Made by a program: the position numbers and the translations under genes | Notes under the pieces: model-generated | Told to the model about the DNA's origin: nothing | Databases searched by the model: none | Seen by the model: only the letters and a program-made list of their open reading frames with translations | In this document: piece after piece, positions 33,467 to 41,705 of the stretch | Layout of the letters: the number at the start of each line of letters is the position of its first letter | Numbering within the stretch: position 1 is the first letter of the stretch | DNA from: an uncultured Sutterella sp. | Lineage (GTDB): Bacteria > Pseudomonadota > Gammaproteobacteria > Burkholderiales > Burkholderiaceae_F | DNA length: 49,295 nucleotides | Assembly: GCA_905194315.1 (NCBI GenBank) | Contig: CAJJRX010000012.1 | Span: forward strand, 1 to 49,295 | Reading direction: 5' to 3'

Positions 33467-34531
33467 ATGGCACAAGATTTGATTTCAGTCCCGTCAAAAA
33501 AGGCTGTTAGAGAAGCCGGGAGCAGATTAAGAAAAGAGGGGCTGTCATCCTCTGATCTGGAAGAGGCTTTGAGCACTCTGTCGGACTGGCGTGCCTGCTA
33601 CTTTTGTCCGATCGATACCTTTCAGGCACTGATCAGAAAGAAAATCCGAAATCTTGGCATCCGCTCTGCCTTTGTTGCTCAGCGCCTGAAAAGAACGCCT
33701 TCAATCACGGCAAAACTCAAAAGGTTTCCCGATATGCAGCTTGACAGGATGCAGGATATCGGTGGCATTCGTGCTGTCGTGGATACCGTTGAGGAAGTCA
33801 GAAAACTGCATGCTGCACTGATCAAGGGGCAACATAAGCATGTTCCCGTTATACCGCCAAAAGACTATATTGAAAATCCAAAGTCTGACGGTTATCGCGG
33901 GATCCATCAGGTCTTCAAATACCATCCAACCCTGCCTCAGCATGAAAGTCTTAACGGTATGCTGATCGAAGTTCAAATCCGTACGAGATTTCAGCATTAC
34001 TGGGCGACTGCTGTCGAGACGATGGGAGTGATTGAGAAATCATCTTTCAAGACCGGCGAAGGTACAGAAAAGTTCAAACACTTTTTCCGCCTCTGCAGTG
34101 CTTTGTTCTCTATCCGTGAAAAGCAGCCGGTGATTCCTGTCCTCGCCGGCAAATCACCAGTTGAAATTGCCACTGAATTTAAGGCGCTGGAAACCGAACT
34201 GGGTGTTTTTGCCAAGCTTTCAGCCTTTACAACGGCCGTGGAAGCCTCAGCCGGTGTCGTTAACAAAACCGCCGACGGCTACTATCTGCTCATCCTTAAC
34301 ACAGGTGAAAAAACAACCACCTTTATTCCATTCACACATAAACAAAACCAGCTTGCTGGAAAAATGTACATGCTGCTGGAACATCAGGAGAGAAACAATC
34401 CAGAAATCGATGTTGTGCTTGCCGCTGCCGGCGGCATGAAGGATCTTCGTAAGGCTTATCCGAACTATTTTGTTGACACAAAATCCTTTATCAAAACGCT
34501 GAACGACATTTGTGCTGAACTTCTGCCTTAG
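33467..34531 (+). CDS. RelA/SpoT-domain nucleotide pyrophosphotransferase-like protein
   Basis: A 354-residue protein with a (p)ppGpp-synthetase-type domain at about 65-215. Motifs are QRLKRTPSITAKLKRFP, RMQDIGGIRAVVD with the Mg-binding D97, DYIENPKSDGYRGIH, and IEVQIRTRFQHYWATAVETMG with catalytic E168. There is no hydrolase, TGS or ACT domain, so it is not a housekeeping RelA or SpoT. The last 140 residues are a separate alpha-beta region I do not recognise. ATG 33467 has CAGGA six bases upstream and is chosen over a start 40 codons earlier. The gene is visibly richer in A+T than its neighbours and lies beside a tRNA gene, both signs of acquisition. Alarmone synthesis or a toxic tRNA-modifying role are both possible. 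Confidence 0.82.
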   Translation: MAQDLISVPSKKAVREAGSRLRKEGLSSSDLEEALSTLSDWRACYFCPIDTFQALIRKKIRNLGIRSAFVAQRLKRTPSITAKLKRFPDMQLDRMQDIGGIRAVVDTVEEVRKLHAALIKGQHKHVPVIPPKDYIENPKSDGYRGIHQVFKYHPTLPQHESLNGMLIEVQIRTRFQHYWATAVETMGVIEKSSFKTGEGTEKFKHFFRLCSALFSIREKQPVIPVLAGKSPVEIATEFKALETELGVFAKLSAFTTAVEASAGVVNKTADGYYLLILNTGEKTTTFIPFTHKQNQLAGKMYMLLEHQERNNPEIDVVLAAAGGMKDLRKAYPNYFVDTKSFIKTLNDICAELLP

Positions 34532-34759
34532 ATACCGTCGTGATTTTTTAAAAATCCTGAACGAATCGTTACCGGTTGAGCAGGAATATCTGCCATCGGG
34601 CAATGGTTTTTGTGTACTGTCCTGCGTACTATTGAGCGGTGGATTAGGCTGTTTTTCTGAGGAAATTAAAATATTCGCCGAAAAGAGAGTTTCAGCCCAA
34701 AACAACTGCAGAAGAAGAGGCGTTTTAAAAATATTTAAGAAGCTGAAAAGAGAGGCTTT

Positions 34760-34847
34760 TGGCGGAAGGGGTGGGATTCGAACCCACGAAAGATTGCTCT
34801 TCGCCGGTTTTCAAGACCGGTGCATTCAACCACTCTGCCACCCTTCC
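34760..34847 (-). tRNA. tRNA-Ser (anticodon UGA)
   Basis: On the minus strand, acceptor stem GGAAGGG (34847-34841) pairs with CCCTTCC (34770-34764), then discriminator G and an encoded CCA (34762-34760). The anticodon loop CTTGAAA sits on a CCGGT/ACCGG stem, giving anticodon TGA. The T arm has GTGGGTTCGAATCCCAC. A long variable arm (class II tRNA) confirms serine identity. It reads UCA and, by wobble, other UCN codons. Confidence 0.97.
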
Positions 34848-35123
34848 ACAAGGAGGCGCAGTTCCGGAATTCAGAACAAACTCCGAAAGTGAGACGCGAA
34901 TTATAGCATGCCTTTTCAAGCCTGTTTGCGTCCGCATCCCGTACAGACATCACATATTTTTGTCTGCAACTGCATCTGCAGGCATACGGCCGGTAGCGTC
35001 TCGCCTGCGGCACCCGCGCCTGAGTGCCGCCCTGAGCGCATATCTTATGCGTAGTACAATACAGAAAGCCTTCTGAGTCGTCCGACCGGCTCTTTTTCAC
35101 GGTCAATACATCAGGACTGTTCC

Positions 35124-36644
35124 ATGCCCGAGAATCCAACTCTGCTTTCAACCCAGCCAGACGGTCAGCATTCAGAAAATGCCGGCCGCAGAGCCCGGCG
35201 TGCAAAAACTCCGGGCCGTCAGTCGCGCCGTCTCTCCACGCTCGCAGAAAAGCTCACACGGCTCCTGCGGGAGGCGCTCGAAGCAGATCCGGCCGGCTTT
35301 AAGGACGAGCAGCATTTCTGTCTTACGGCAGTCAACCCGCTCTATGTGCTGCTGTGCGTCAGACCTGATACCGCCTCGATTGCGCTCATCCATGTCGCAG
35401 CCCGCGCGTTGAGCGCGCAAAAACTCAATGCGGGCCGGCTCCGCGCCCTCTTTCTGAAAGACTCCGTGAGCACATACCCGCCCGAGGCCGTTGCCCGGCT
35501 CGAGGCAGAAACGGCCTCGCTCGGCATTGCCCTTGAGACAGTACCGGTCTATATCAGTCCTCAGTCCCGTCATCCCGGCGCAGCCCTGCGCACTCAGAAA
35601 TCCAAGGCACTGCTCAGGTCTGCCGCCCGGCACCATGATGACGTGGTCATTTCGCCGCTGTGTGCCGATGAGGAACTCCAGAACTTCTTCGATGCCTGGC
35701 TCACCGGCATGGGTCCCGAGGGTATAGCCCCCTTCGTGATACCTGCCGGCAGAAACGCCCCGCGCCTGCTGACGCCCTGGCGCAGTGTCGGTATTGCCAC
35801 ACTCGAGCGCTATCTCAAACAGATTCGTACGGAGCCTGTTCCCGCTGCCGCTACGGCGCTGCAGACGGAGGTGCTCCCCGTGTTTGAGGCGATGCGACCG
35901 GGATTTCGCAATGCCGCCAGAAGAAGCATAGAACTCACTGAGGAGGCGCTCGACACCCTGCGGGAAGTGGCGCGTGAGGACCTGAAAACCTGCTTTGACG
36001 CTCAGCACTCAGGCCTGAGAATCGCCTCCCTGCTCAAGCTTGCGCCGGCCCGTCAGGCCTGGTGTCTGCGGGCATGGTTTGAGGCGCAGGACATCAGTTC
36101 ACCTGAACCCGACAGACTGGCAGCCCTGCTCAAAAGCATCCGCGAGTCGCAAAACGACTCCGCACTCAGTTTCCGTCTCAAAGACCGGGAACTGCGCCGC
36201 TGGGGAAGCTACCTTGTGCTCGGTGAAAAAACGCAGCGCACCAATGCCCGTGCAAACGTTATGGAACTGAAGATTGACGGCGAATGCCGCCTCTCCCTGC
36301 CCGCCTGGCACGGAGAGCTGACTGTCCGGCGCGCGGCTCCCGATGAACACGGTATCGCCGCAGAGCGCCTGCGCAAAGGGTGCGTTGAGGTGAAAACCCG
36401 TCAGGGAGGAGAAAAACTCAAACTCTATCCGCTCAAACTGTCCAAAAATCTCAAGGATCTGTACGCCGAGCATCACCTTCCGCTCAAGAGCAACTCGCAG
36501 TATCCGCTTATCTGGCTCGACGGTGAACTGATTTTTGCCGCCGGTCTGGGAATGGAAATCCGCCAGGCCGATGACCCCGTACTCTGTCCGGAGCGGCTTA
36601 CTTTCGAATTCAGACCTGACGGCGACCTTCTCGATACACTCTAA
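35124..36644 (+). CDS. Degenerate TilS paralogue lacking the catalytic motifs
   Basis: A 506-residue intact protein that aligns along its whole length with the TilS encoded at 31743-33251. Shared C-terminal anchors are RQAWCLRAWFEA versus RQKWCLRALCQS, ELRRWGSYLVLGE versus ELRRWADWLCVRE, GGEKLKLYPLKLSKNLKDLYAEH versus GGERLKIAPNRPAKPLKDLFSEK, and AAGLGM versus VSRLGM. In the N-terminal half the PP-loop SGGRDS has become RPDTAS (80-85). The HHEDDKLETF segment has become LCADEELQNF, and the tRNA-recognition motif EDESNEDVTYDRNRLRH is lost. It cannot be an ordinary lysidine synthetase. The frame is open, has AGGA eight bases before the ATG and ends in a strong terminator, so it looks like a maintained gene with a new role. 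Confidence 0.85.
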   Translation: MPENPTLLSTQPDGQHSENAGRRARRAKTPGRQSRRLSTLAEKLTRLLREALEADPAGFKDEQHFCLTAVNPLYVLLCVRPDTASIALIHVAARALSAQKLNAGRLRALFLKDSVSTYPPEAVARLEAETASLGIALETVPVYISPQSRHPGAALRTQKSKALLRSAARHHDDVVISPLCADEELQNFFDAWLTGMGPEGIAPFVIPAGRNAPRLLTPWRSVGIATLERYLKQIRTEPVPAAATALQTEVLPVFEAMRPGFRNAARRSIELTEEALDTLREVAREDLKTCFDAQHSGLRIASLLKLAPARQAWCLRAWFEAQDISSPEPDRLAALLKSIRESQNDSALSFRLKDRELRRWGSYLVLGEKTQRTNARANVMELKIDGECRLSLPAWHGELTVRRAAPDEHGIAAERLRKGCVEVKTRQGGEKLKLYPLKLSKNLKDLYAEHHLPLKSNSQYPLIWLDGELIFAAGLGMEIRQADDPVLCPERLTFEFRPDGDLLDTL

Positions 36645-36649
36645 GGAAA

Positions 36650-36676
36650 ACGGGCTCCGGAAATTCCGGAGCCCGT
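36650..36676. terminator. Bidirectional terminator between the TilS paralogue and ccmI
   Basis: A perfect 11-bp stem ACGGGCTCCGG / CCGGAGCCCGT with a five-base loop, A-rich on the left and T-rich on the right, between two converging stop codons. Confidence 0.92.
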
Positions 36677-36691
36677 CTGTTTTGTGGAGGA

Positions 36692-37777
36692 TTACTTCTG
36701 TGGCGTGAGCGGCATTGCCGAAGGCAGACCGCCCGAGCCCATCGGCGGCAGACGCTGTGCGCCGCCCATTGAACCCGGCATTCCGCCGGCCGGCGGCATC
36801 GCGCCCCCCTGCATGCCACCCATACCGCCCGGCATACCTTTTGGCATCATCACCGGTGCGGGCGGCGGTGCGGTATCGAGCGGCAGATTCTTCAGGTTGC
36901 CCTCCTTCATGGCACGCGCGATGTTTTCATCGAGCACCTGCCGCATCTCATCACCCTCGGGAATATTCTGGCGCAGACGGTTCCAGTAGAGCACAGCATC
37001 GCTGTAACTGCCCTTCTGGTAGTTGAGCAGCCCGGCAAGCACCAGCGTCTTGGGTTCATGCGGATCAAGTCTGAGAATGCGTTTGACCAGATCCTGAACC
37101 TCCTGCGTATCAACGTCGCCAATCGCCACGAGCGCATCGAGGAAGTTCACCGCCGCGGTCACGTCATCGGGTTTGAGACGCGAGACATTGCGCCAGGCGG
37201 TGACCGCCTTGTGGAACTCTTCATACGTGGTGTACTGGTCGGCCAGAATCTCCCAGGCCTCAAGCTGATCGGGATTCTTTTTCACCGCCTCCTCAAGTGA
37301 GGCCATGGTCTGCGTCATTTCCTGAGCACGCTGCTCTTCGGTTCTGACAGCGTCAATCTGTGCAATCGCGCGGTCATCAAGCGCTGAGTAGTCGCCGTAG
37401 CGCAGATACAGTCCTGCACTGCCCGCCGGAATGGCGACAATGAGGGCAACAATCGTTCCCCAGCGCAGCACCGGAGCGATATCGCTTCCGGTCTTGCTGG
37501 CCGCCTCCTCGGGCACGCTCAGATCGTCAAGAAGCGCTGCGGCGAGCTGACGTTCCTCGCGGGCGAAAGCGTCCGTGCCGATTTCCCCTTTGTCCAGACG
37601 GGCCTTAAGCTGGCGCCATTCATGACTTCTGAGCGCAAAGGCATCCGCCTCCCGGATGGCTCTCGCCCTGGCCGGATTGCCGCGGGTGAAAAGCGCCCAG
37701 GCAAAGAGTGCCAGCGCCAGAATAATCAGGCCCGCTGCAGAAGCGATAAAAATCCATTGTAGTGTGTGCGGCATCAT
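36692..37777 (-). CDS. ccmI: Cytochrome c maturation protein CcmI
   Basis: A 361-residue inner-membrane protein that holds apocytochrome c for haem ligation. Two membrane segments (about 8-30 and 106-126) flank a cytoplasmic leucine-zipper-like loop, and the periplasmic part has TPR repeats (about 150-290). The last 50 residues are a low-complexity Met/Gly/Pro tail with repeated GGM units, not usual for the family. The start ATG shares the ATGA overlap with the ccmH stop, which fixes the start and shows coupling. It is the last gene of ccmF-ccmH-ccmI. Confidence 0.88.
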   Translation of the reverse strand: MMPHTLQWIFIASAAGLIILALALFAWALFTRGNPARARAIREADAFALRSHEWRQLKARLDKGEIGTDAFAREERQLAAALLDDLSVPEEAASKTGSDIAPVLRWGTIVALIVAIPAGSAGLYLRYGDYSALDDRAIAQIDAVRTEEQRAQEMTQTMASLEEAVKKNPDQLEAWEILADQYTTYEEFHKAVTAWRNVSRLKPDDVTAAVNFLDALVAIGDVDTQEVQDLVKRILRLDPHEPKTLVLAGLLNYQKGSYSDAVLYWNRLRQNIPEGDEMRQVLDENIARAMKEGNLKNLPLDTAPPPAPVMMPKGMPGGMGGMQGGAMPPAGGMPGSMGGAQRLPPMGSGGLPSAMPLTPQK

Positions 37778-38352
37778 GCTTCTCCCTGAGCTTTCGTCCC
37801 GCCTCTGAGCAGAGCAGCATCAAAAGGCTTTTCTCCTCTGAGCATGGCGGCTGCCAGCGCAAGCTCGCTGTCTGCGGCCTGACGCGTGCCGCCCTGCCTT
37901 CTGCGGCCTGCCCCCTTCACAATCGCGATAAGCGCAAGAAGGAAAAAGACCACAGGGGAGAGCCACAGCAGCCAGGTGTTAGCCTTAAAGGCCGGGTTAT
38001 AGAGTACAAACTCGCCGTAGCGCTCAACCATCGATTCGATGATCTCACTGTCGGACTTGCCTTCACGGATCATTCTGGCCGTCTCATTGCGAAGATCCGC
38101 GGCCACCTCGGTGGTACTCTCCGCGATCGACTCGTTCTGGCAGACCAGACAGCGCAACTGACGGCTGATTTCAACGAGACGGGCATTTGTTTTCGGATCC
38201 ATCTGCGCGGGCTGGGCAACTGTCGGCAGCTGCGCCTCACCGGCGCTGTCTTTTTTCCCGAGTACCGCATCCGGGCTCATACCGGCTGCGGCAGCAGTGC
38301 CGAGATATACCGCCAGAAGCGACGCGACGAGACCTCTTTTTATCAGTTTCAT
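37774..38352 (-). CDS. ccmH: Cytochrome c maturation thiol reductase CcmH
   Basis: A 192-residue membrane-anchored periplasmic protein that keeps the apocytochrome CXXCH cysteines reduced. It has a signal sequence (1-24), the redox motif LRCLVCQNESIAES (C68, C71) and one membrane segment near residues 126-146. ATG 38352 has AGGAGG eight bases upstream; the frame is open 18 codons further, into the ccmF end, without a ribosome site. It starts 13 bases after ccmF. Confidence 0.92.
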   Translation of the reverse strand: MKLIKRGLVASLLAVYLGTAAAAGMSPDAVLGKKDSAGEAQLPTVAQPAQMDPKTNARLVEISRQLRCLVCQNESIAESTTEVAADLRNETARMIREGKSDSEIIESMVERYGEFVLYNPAFKANTWLLWLSPVVFFLLALIAIVKGAGRRRQGGTRQAADSELALAAAMLRGEKPFDAALLRGGTKAQGEA

Positions 38353-38365
38353 TTCACGCACCTCC

Positions 38366-40333
38366 TCACTGTACCTTTTTATGCCCGCGGGCGAACCCTG
38401 CAGCAAACCCCATCAGACCGCCGAGCGCCATTGCGAGCGTGCCGATCCAGATCAGCAGCACCCAGGGCTTGACGTACAGACGCATCACCCAGCCTTTTTC
38501 ATCAGGCGTGGGCACCCCCATGGAGGCGTAGAGATCCTCCCAGGGACGGTGCACAATCGCCGCCTCGGTCATCGACATCGAGGTGACGCTGTCGTAGTTG
38601 CGCTTTTCAGGACGCACGACCGTGAGCGTTTTCCCGCTGCTGTCGAGCACGGTAAGCGTGCCGATAGCGGCATTGTAGTTGGGACCTCTCACCTGTTCGA
38701 CCCTGTCAAAACGGTAGGTCACATCCGCCACCGTCATGATCTGCCCCGGATACATCGTCACATTGCGTTCCTCTTCGGTGATACTCACCACCAGCGCGCC
38801 GGCAATCGTGAGACCGACACCGATATGCGCAACCGCCATACCGAGAGAGGCCAGTGTCAGAGCACGCCCTCCCCCCGTTTTCACACGGCGCACAATATCA
38901 ATGACGGGGCCGGTCACGACAAAGAAAGCGACAAACCAGGCAAAAAAGAGTCCTGCGTAGGCACTCACCGCGGGGCTCTGCCCTTCAGGCACGGCGGGCG
39001 AGGCGCCAAAGGCCGTCATCAGCGCGGCAAGGACCGCGGAGAGAATGCCCGCAGGCAGACACAGTGCCGCAAGTTCGGCGGCTTTTCCGCTCTTCCAGCG
39101 CAGACCGATACCGGGCGTCATCAGAAGTGCGAGCGGCAGGAAGACCGCACAGAACACCGTGTTGAAATACGGAGCACCGACCGAAATTTTCGTATCAAAG
39201 AGCACATCAAGCGCGAGCGGATAAAGCGTACCGAGCAGAATCACCCCGGTGGCCAGAATCAGGAGCACATTGTTGGCCCAAAGTCCCCCTTCACGCGAGA
39301 GCTGCTGCCAGGGAACATACTCGGCAACACGTCCGGCGCGTGCGAGAAAGAGTGCAAACGAGAGCCCGATCACCACAAAAAGGAAGATCAGGATGAAGAG
39401 TCCGCGCTCGGGATCCGCTGCAAAAGCATGCACGGAGTTAAGCACACCGGAGCGCACCAGGAAGGTTCCGAGCAGCGACAGCACAAAGGTGAGAATCGCC
39501 AGAAACACAGTCCAGAGCCGGAAGGCTCCGCGCTTTTCCGTCACCAGCAGACTGTGCATGAGCGCAGTGCCCGTGAGCCAGGGCATGATCGAGGAGTTTT
39601 CCACCGGGTCCCAGGCCCACCAGCCGCCCCAGCCGAGTTCGTAGTACGACCAGTACGAGCCGAGCGAAATCCCCAGCGTGAGGAGCACCCAGCTCATCGT
39701 CGTCCAGGGACGCATCCAGCGCGCCCAGTGCACATCAAGCCGTCCGCTCAGAAGCGAGGCGACGGCAAAGGCAAACGGCACCGAAAAGCCCACATACCCG
39801 AGGTAGAGAAGCGGCGGATGGAAAATCATCCCCGGGTCCTGCAGCAGCGGATTCAGATCCGCGCCGTCAGCCGCCGGCGGGAAAAGCCGCAGAAACGGGT
39901 TGGAGGTGAGCGTAATGAACAGAAAAAGTCCGAAGGCGATGCCCGAGAGCGTTCCGAGAATGCGCGCAAGCACACGCTCCGGAAGGTGCCTTGCGGTGAC
40001 GGCAACAAGCAGTCCCCACCAGGAGAGCACTGTCACCCAGAAAAGAATGGAGCCTTCGTGCGAGCCCCACACCGCAGCGACCTTATAAGCCGCTGGCAGC
40101 GTCATATTGGAATGCCGCGCGACATTCAGAATTGAAAAATCGCTCGTAATAAAGCCCAGTGTCAGTGCACCGAGCGCGACTGTCGCAAGCACGGCAGTCA
40201 CGGCGGATGCCGCCTGGCCGCAGCGCATCCAGCCGCTGAAGCCTTTGTGCGCGCCGATGAGCGGGAGCACAAAGCCGATCAGTGAGACCACACAGGCGAG
40301 CAAGAGCGCAAAATGACCGAGTTCCGCTATCAC
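38366..40333 (-). CDS. ccmF: Cytochrome c haem lyase subunit CcmF
   Basis: A 655-residue polytopic inner-membrane protein that attaches haem to apocytochrome c. The haem-handling motif is WGGWWAWDPVENSSIMPWL, and HPPLLYLGYVG and WGSHEGSILFW carry the conserved histidine regions. About 14-15 membrane segments are present, with a large periplasmic loop near the C-terminus. I choose a GTG start at 40333, preceded by GGGGAGG with five-base spacing; this begins VIAELGHFALLL like other CcmF proteins. A 25-codon longer frame lacks support. Unlike the usual operon, ccmE is not upstream and ccmG is missing downstream. Confidence 0.93.
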   Translation of the reverse strand: MIAELGHFALLLACVVSLIGFVLPLIGAHKGFSGWMRCGQAASAVTAVLATVALGALTLGFITSDFSILNVARHSNMTLPAAYKVAAVWGSHEGSILFWVTVLSWWGLLVAVTARHLPERVLARILGTLSGIAFGLFLFITLTSNPFLRLFPPAADGADLNPLLQDPGMIFHPPLLYLGYVGFSVPFAFAVASLLSGRLDVHWARWMRPWTTMSWVLLTLGISLGSYWSYYELGWGGWWAWDPVENSSIMPWLTGTALMHSLLVTEKRGAFRLWTVFLAILTFVLSLLGTFLVRSGVLNSVHAFAADPERGLFILIFLFVVIGLSFALFLARAGRVAEYVPWQQLSREGGLWANNVLLILATGVILLGTLYPLALDVLFDTKISVGAPYFNTVFCAVFLPLALLMTPGIGLRWKSGKAAELAALCLPAGILSAVLAALMTAFGASPAVPEGQSPAVSAYAGLFFAWFVAFFVVTGPVIDIVRRVKTGGGRALTLASLGMAVAHIGVGLTIAGALVVSITEEERNVTMYPGQIMTVADVTYRFDRVEQVRGPNYNAAIGTLTVLDSSGKTLTVVRPEKRNYDSVTSMSMTEAAIVHRPWEDLYASMGVPTPDEKGWVMRLYVKPWVLLIWIGTLAMALGGLMGFAAGFARGHKKVQ

Positions 40334-40389
40334 AAGCACCTCCCCATATTCAGTGGTTAGCAAAGAGACTCCGCCGCGCGTGCGGATAC

Positions 40390-40434
40390 TGAAAACGCCG
40401 CCTACCACACTTGAAACTGGGCAGGTCGGCGTTT
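40390..40434 (-). terminator. Probable terminator of the parvulin gene
   Basis: On the minus strand AAACGCCGACCTGCC pairs imperfectly with GGTAGGCGGCGTTT and is followed by TC. It separates the parvulin gene from ccmF. Confidence 0.6.
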
Positions 40435-40529
40435 GTTCAAAAGTTCCCTGCGGCTGCAGGAGCCTCTTTCACGCGGAAGGCCCCGCCACTCACAGCGGAA
40501 CCTTCCCGAGGAAAAGACAGATCAGCTGA

Positions 40530-41327
40530 TTACTTCTTCACGTCAGCAGCCATGACCTGTTCACGGACATAGCCCTGAACCTTGCGGTTGATGAGCTGAT
40601 GCTTGAGATCGTTCTTGTACTTGTCGAAGGTGGGGAACATTTCAGCCTTACGCACGTCTTCGAGCTTGAGAATGAAAAAGCCCGAGGCGCTCTGAACCGG
40701 TTCCTTGACCATCTCGCCCTTCTTGAGGGACTTGATGACGCTGCGCAGGTCAGCGCGGTAGCTGTTCGGGCTCATCCAGTCAACGAGACCGCCATGTTCC
40801 TTGGTGGATTCGTCAAGGCTCTTTTCAGCGGCGATCTTGGCAAAATCGTCACCCTTCTGCAGACCCTTGAGGATCACAGCGGCTTCAACCTTGTCCTTGA
40901 CAATAATCATACGCACGCGCACTTCCTCATCACCCCAGGAGGCCTTTTCCTTGTCGTAGGCGGCCTTCACCTCTTCATCGGTCACCTGGTTCTTCTTGAG
41001 GAATTCGCCGATCGCACGATTCATCAGAATCATGTTGGTCTGCGTGTTGATTTCCTCCTGAACATCAGGCTGTTTGTCCAGACCGGCCTTGCGGGCCACA
41101 TCGGCCATCACCTTGGCTTCAATGAGCATCGTGCGGACATTGTCTTCGAAGTCCGGATCGGCGATGGCATGGGGATTCTGATCCATGGCGAGCGTGGAGG
41201 CGGCAAGCTTTTCCTGAGCAGCCTTACTGATCACCTGACCGTTAACAGTAATGTCTTTGAATTCAGCGGCAGCCGTACCGGCGAGCAGAGCCAGACCAAG
41301 GGCAACGATAAGCGGGGTCTTCTTCAT
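40530..41327 (-). CDS. Periplasmic parvulin-type peptidyl-prolyl isomerase
   Basis: A 265-residue protein with a Sec signal (MKKTPLIVALGLALLAGTAAA) and a parvulin domain at about 130-225, with VRMIIVKDKVEA, GDDFAKIAAEKSLDESTKEHGGLVDW and VQSASGFFILKLEDVR. N- and C-terminal helical arms resemble the SurA/PrsA chaperone plan. It should fold exported and outer-membrane proteins such as porins. It shares an upstream AGGGATAACCCC motif with both porin genes, which suggests common control. There is a single rotamase domain, so it is not SurA itself. Confidence 0.9.
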   Translation of the reverse strand: MKKTPLIVALGLALLAGTAAAEFKDITVNGQVISKAAQEKLAASTLAMDQNPHAIADPDFEDNVRTMLIEAKVMADVARKAGLDKQPDVQEEINTQTNMILMNRAIGEFLKKNQVTDEEVKAAYDKEKASWGDEEVRVRMIIVKDKVEAAVILKGLQKGDDFAKIAAEKSLDESTKEHGGLVDWMSPNSYRADLRSVIKSLKKGEMVKEPVQSASGFFILKLEDVRKAEMFPTFDKYKNDLKHQLINRKVQGYVREQVMAADVKK

Positions 41328-41614
41328 ATTCTGTATTTCCTTTCTTATGGAACTGATGCACGGGAGAGCGAACGGTTCAATCTTACGTTTCGCTTAAATT
41401 TCCCGCGCCTTCGAGAGTGAATCTATCAGTGAATTCTTTCACGAACCTTATGTCAGTGGTAAAAACACCTCATTTTGGCTTGGGGTTATCCCTTGGTTAT
41501 TCACCTTTTTGAGTATTTTTTCCACTTCTTTTGACTTGGTTCAAATTTTGCGATCATCTTGAGGAAATGGTGTAGTTTTTCCTTAACGCCGGTACACTCC
41601 TTTAGTCCGGCCGC
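41328..41614. other. Upstream region of the parvulin gene
   Basis: No gene. It contains the shared motif at 41481-41493 and, on the minus strand, a possible -10 (CATAAG near 41450) about 33 bases downstream of it. The remainder is AT-rich. Confidence 0.5.
41481..41493 (-). promoter_or_regulatory. Shared envelope motif, copy 4 (parvulin gene)
   Basis: AGGGATAACCCCA on the parvulin strand, in CCAAGGGATAACCCCAAG; it matches copies 1 and 3 at 12 of 13 positions and has the same orientation toward its gene. Confidence 0.62.
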
Positions 41615-41677
41615 AAAGAAAACGCCGGCGACCGGTTTCAGGCAGTCAACTGCCCGTAAAACGGTCTGAACCGGCGC
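41615..41677 (-). terminator. Terminator of the M20 amidohydrolase gene
   Basis: A long imperfect hairpin, CGCCGGTTCAG...CTGAAACCGGTCGCCGGCG with an inner GGGCAGT/ACTGCC stem, followed by TTTTCTTT on the minus strand. Confidence 0.75.
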
Positions 41678-41705
41678 TGTGAAAATGAGCCGCGGCAGGC
41701 CTCGC

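Noticed and set aside
33467..34531. Confident call as a CapRel-type anti-phage toxin-antitoxin protein
   Set aside because: Size and plan are similar, but the C-terminal region could not be matched by eye; kept only as a hypothesis.
34532..34759. Integrative element attachment site at tRNA-Ser
   Set aside because: No repeated copy of the tRNA 3' end, integrase or second boundary was found between 33252 and 34760.
38297..40135. 612-residue plus-strand open frame
   Set aside because: Shadow of ccmF with low-complexity charged sequence.
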